Shown here: positions 5,173 through 7,435 of the stretch, piece by piece
Position numbering within the stretch: position 1 is the first letter of the stretch
How the letters are laid out: the number at the start of each line of letters is the position of its first letter
Source: Alphaproteobacteria bacterium
GTDB lineage: Bacteria > Pseudomonadota > Alphaproteobacteria > UBA8366
Direction of reading: 5' to 3'
Assembly: GCA_018665505.1 (NCBI GenBank)
Contig: JABJCS010000413.1
Location: 1 to 7,435 of the forward strand
DNA: 7,435 nt
Notes under the pieces: generated by a model
Seen by the model: only the letters and a program-made list of their open reading frames with translations
Told to the model about the DNA's origin: nothing
Databases searched by the model: none
Translations under genes and position numbers: made by a program

Positions 5173-6747
5173 ATGTTCATGACATCCGATGATTTTCGGG
5201 AATCCTTGCGCCGCTATAATCCGCGCGTCTTCTGTGACGGCGACCGGATTGAGAGTGTGGCGGACGAACCTCGGTTCCGCCCCGGTGTCGATGCTATCGG
5301 CGTCACCTATGATTTTGCCTTGGAGGAGGACTACCGTCCTCTGATGGTGGCCGAGCAGCACACTACCGGGCAGGACGTTAATCGGATGCTGCATATCTGC
5401 CGCACGCCCCAGGACTTGATCAACAAGCTCGAGGCGGTGCGTCTGCTGTGCCGCGAAGTCGGCTGTGCGCAGCGGTATCTCACCCACGATGCGCTGAATG
5501 CGATCTATCAGGCGACATATCGGATCGACGAGGATAAGGGCACCGAGACGCACCAACGTTTCCTCAACTATCTGCATAAGGTCCAGGACGAGGATCTGAC
5601 TCTCGGTGTTGCGATGACCGATGGCAAAGGCGACCGGAAGCTGCGGCCGTCGGACCAACCCAATCCAGATTCCTATGTGCATATTAAGGAACGTCGTGCC
5701 GATGGCGTGATCATACGGGGTGCCAAGGCGATCATCACGGCAGCGCCGTACGTCCATGAATATCTCGTCATGCCGGGCCGCAATATGACGGAAGCGGACG
5801 CCGAATTCGCGATCTGCTGCGCCATCCCGGTCGATGCGGAGGGCATCACCATCGTCTCGCGCCCGGCCGGCCGTCACGATGATGCCTCGGCTAAGTTCAG
5901 TGCAAAATACGGGCAAGCGACAGGTGTTGCGATCTTCGACGACGTGTTCGTGCCTTGGGACCGGGTATTTATGGCGGGCGAGTGGGAACATTCGCAATTC
6001 CTGACCTCGACCTACGCGACCCATCACCGGCACAGCTGCATCGGCGCGCGGGCTGGGTTCGGCGACTTGCTGATCGGTGGAGGTGTAATGATGAGCGAGG
6101 CCAACGGCCTTTCCGTCGAAGCCACGCCGCATCTCCGCGATAGTATGGTTGAGCTGATTAAGATCGTCGAAGGCTTCTACGCCTGTGGTGTTGCGGCCTC
6201 TGTCTATGGCTTTGCGGACCCGGCGGGTAGCTTTCAGCCGGACGGTGTCTTCGCCAACGTCGGCAAGCTGATGATGGCCACGCAAATCTACGACATGCAT
6301 CGGATCGCGCATGAAGTCTCCGGTGGTTTGATCGTGGCGTTACCGGGGCCCGATGAAGATCACAATCCGGAAACGGCAGGCGATCTCTCCACAATGCTGC
6401 AGGCGCGCGCGGACATCCCGCATGGCCACCGCGCAGAAGTCGCCCGGTTCATGGAAGACCTGACCGCATCGAAGACGGGATCGTGGATGTCCGTCATCAG
6501 TCTGCACGGCGGTGGTTCACCGGCCGCGATGAAGCGCGAAATCTATCGCTATTATCCGATTGAAGAGCGGGTTCAGCTGGTCGAAAAACTGCTCGACCGT
6601 GACGTCTTGGCGGAAGATGGCAAGCGCGTCTCCAAGCAACCGGGTCGCTGTTGTCCGGTCGGCTGCCAGGTGCCCGAGACACCGCAACTTGATTATAAGC
6701 CGGACGATACGCCAAGGCTGGAAAAGCTCGATCCGGCCGCGGAGTAG
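5173..6747 (+). CDS. 4-hydroxyphenylacetate 3-hydroxylase (HpaB) / 4-hydroxybutyryl-CoA dehydratase family flavoprotein
   Basis: A complete 524-residue protein with the acyl-CoA-dehydrogenase-like fold shared by FADH2-dependent HpaB hydroxylases and the [4Fe-4S]/FAD enzyme 4-hydroxybutyryl-CoA dehydratase (AbfD). Similarity to AbfD, as recalled, is strong: DALNAIYQATYRID (106-119), AMTDGKGDR, a VIIRGAKA stretch, VFVPWDRVF, and HGGGSPAA near the end. However, of the AbfD cluster ligands Cys99, Cys103, His292 and Cys299, only Cys98 and His285 are kept; Tyr102 and Ala292 replace the other two, and Cys289 sits where AbfD has Tyr296. A canonical cluster is therefore unlikely. The protein ends in an extension of roughly 40 residues with Cys493, Cys494 and Cys498 (GRCCPVGCQ). 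No HpaC-type flavin reductase is nearby. ATG 5173 is preceded by GGGGGAG (5156-5162); ATG 5179 is a weaker alternative. It could be a monooxygenase or a CoA-ester dehydratase/isomerase; the sequence does not decide. Confidence 0.87.
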   Translation: MFMTSDDFRESLRRYNPRVFCDGDRIESVADEPRFRPGVDAIGVTYDFALEEDYRPLMVAEQHTTGQDVNRMLHICRTPQDLINKLEAVRLLCREVGCAQRYLTHDALNAIYQATYRIDEDKGTETHQRFLNYLHKVQDEDLTLGVAMTDGKGDRKLRPSDQPNPDSYVHIKERRADGVIIRGAKAIITAAPYVHEYLVMPGRNMTEADAEFAICCAIPVDAEGITIVSRPAGRHDDASAKFSAKYGQATGVAIFDDVFVPWDRVFMAGEWEHSQFLTSTYATHHRHSCIGARAGFGDLLIGGGVMMSEANGLSVEATPHLRDSMVELIKIVEGFYACGVAASVYGFADPAGSFQPDGVFANVGKLMMATQIYDMHRIAHEVSGGLIVALPGPDEDHNPETAGDLSTMLQARADIPHGHRAEVARFMEDLTASKTGSWMSVISLHGGGSPAAMKREIYRYYPIEERVQLVEKLLDRDVLAEDGKRVSKQPGRCCPVGCQVPETPQLDYKPDDTPRLEKLDPAAE

Positions 6748-6768
6748 CGGACACCACCTGCTGGCTAA

Positions 6769-6801
6769 AGGGATGTAATTCCTCTAGCTCTGTCCATCCC
6801 T
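6769..6801. repeat. Inverted repeat upstream of the MFS gene
   Basis: AGGGATG (6769-6775) and CATCCCT (6795-6801) are perfect 7-base complementary arms around a 19-base spacer. They fill most of the 58-base gap between the HpaB-like stop and the transporter start. There is no T-run after the second arm. The structure could be an operator pair, a processing hairpin or an attenuating stem; it is recorded as seen, without an assigned role. Confidence 0.35.
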
Positions 6802-6805
6802 ACAG

Positions 6806-7435
6806 ATGAGACGGCGCATGGCCGAGGCCGAAGAAGAAAAGCAGGATCAGAGCTGGCGGAGCCTTTGGCTGTCGTCGGGCGCATTGTCGCTCGCACTTCT
6901 TGGCGATTCCCTGATTTACGTCGTCTTACCGGTGAATGCGGAAGCCTTCGGCGTTAGTCTTTTTTGGGTCGGCATTCTGCTGGCCGCAAACCGTGTCATC
7001 CGCACCTTTACCTACGGCTTCGTGGCATATTTCGGCCAACGTGTCGGGCTCCGTAATCTTTGTATCATCGCTTGTATCACCTCGGTCCTCTCGACCGTGA
7101 GCTACGGCGTGTTCCAGGGGTGGGCGCCGTTACTTGGCGGGCGGCTATTGTGGGGGATGTCCTATGCTGCCTTGCTGCTCGTCACCTTGGGTTATGCGGC
7201 GAGTGATCGTGCCAAAACGGGAACGCGTGTCGGCTCCAGCCGGGCGGTGACGCAACTTGGCCCCGTTCTGGCGCTCACGGGAGGGGCGTGGCTCGCCGGC
7301 GTTGTCGGGCCGCAGGATGTATTTCTGATCTGTGGACTTCTATCGCTTGTCGCGTTGCCGATGGCTTTTATGCTGCCGGTCCGTCTGCAAGGTGCTGCGA
7401 AGCCGCCGGCAACCCGACCGGCGATGCTGCCGAAA
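6806..7435 (+). CDS. MFS transporter, N-terminal part, cut by window edge
   Basis: From ATG 6806 the frame is open for 210 codons to the window edge, covering about the first half of a major facilitator superfamily permease. After a short charged cytoplasmic tail (residues 1-18, rich in Glu and Arg) come hydrophobic segments at about 20-45, 52-76, 85-103, 107-131 and, after a polar stretch, two more at about 150-165 and 172-192, which fits the first six-helix bundle. The loop after the second helix carries a motif-A remnant, GFVAYFGQRVGLR (71-83), with Gln78 where the consensus has Asp. RLLWG (113-117) resembles motif B in the fourth helix. An in-frame TAG at 6785-6787 bounds the start; ATG 6818 is an alternative and neither has a clear ribosome binding site. 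Position after the three enzyme genes suggests import of the pathway substrate or export of a product. Its substrate class cannot be told. Confidence 0.85.
   Translation, partial: MRRRMAEAEEEKQDQSWRSLWLSSGALSLALLGDSLIYVVLPVNAEAFGVSLFWVGILLAANRVIRTFTYGFVAYFGQRVGLRNLCIIACITSVLSTVSYGVFQGWAPLLGGRLLWGMSYAALLLVTLGYAASDRAKTGTRVGSSRAVTQLGPVLALTGGAWLAGVVGPQDVFLICGLLSLVALPMAFMLPVRLQGAAKPPATRPAMLPK

Noticed and set aside
4921..6312. Long antisense open frame (463 codons) opposite the HpaB-like gene
   Set aside because: It spans two plus-strand genes with clear motifs, has no family features, and its composition is typical of an antisense shadow.
5173..6747. Firm assignment as 4-hydroxybutyryl-CoA dehydratase or as HpaB hydroxylase
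   Set aside because: Two of the four AbfD cluster ligands are missing and no HpaC-type reductase is nearby, so neither specific name is supported.

Overview
The window reads as part of an accessory catabolic locus from a moderately GC-rich proteobacterium, most likely an alphaproteobacterium. That placement is inference from protein style (the MerA-like oxidoreductase subfamily, the GntR/UTRA + CitE-like + MmgE/PrpD-like grouping) and from a decayed palindrome resembling common alphaproteobacterial intergenic repeats. TGA terminates other genes here, so the standard bacterial code applies.

Layout. Positions 1-348 (minus strand) hold the N-terminal part of a short-chain dehydrogenase that runs off the left edge. 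A divergent intergenic region of about 120 bp separates it from a complete FAD-dependent pyridine nucleotide-disulfide oxidoreductase (471-1898, plus strand). All remaining genes are on the plus strand. A candidate sigma70-type promoter (1913-1941) precedes a GntR/UTRA-family regulator (1976-2725) that is interrupted by a single in-frame TGA at 2096-2098. Then follow a CitE/HpcH-type lyase (2750-3628), an MmgE/PrpD-family protein (3746-5155), a protein of the 4-hydroxyphenylacetate 3-hydroxylase / 4-hydroxybutyryl-CoA dehydratase fold (5173-6747), and the N-terminal half of an MFS transporter (6806 to the right edge).

Working together. The regulator-lyase-PrpD-HpaB-like-transporter order, with short gaps of 24, 117, 17 and 58 bp, looks like a transcription unit for uptake and breakdown of an unidentified small carboxylic acid. 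The transporter would import it, the MmgE/PrpD and HpaB-like enzymes would act on it or its CoA ester (dehydration, isomerisation or hydroxylation), and the CitE-like protein would cleave a C-C bond of a beta-hydroxyacyl-CoA. No CoA ligase, CoA transferase or HpaC-type flavin reductase is seen in the window. The substrate cannot be read from the sequence.

Most interesting points: the one-codon interruption of an otherwise intact regulator; an AbfD-like protein that keeps only two of the four iron-sulfur ligands and carries a Cys-rich C-terminal tail; a disulfide reductase with Tyr in place of the catalytic His; and several inverted repeats placed where operators would be expected. No RNA genes, CRISPR arrays, insertion sequences or integrases were seen.
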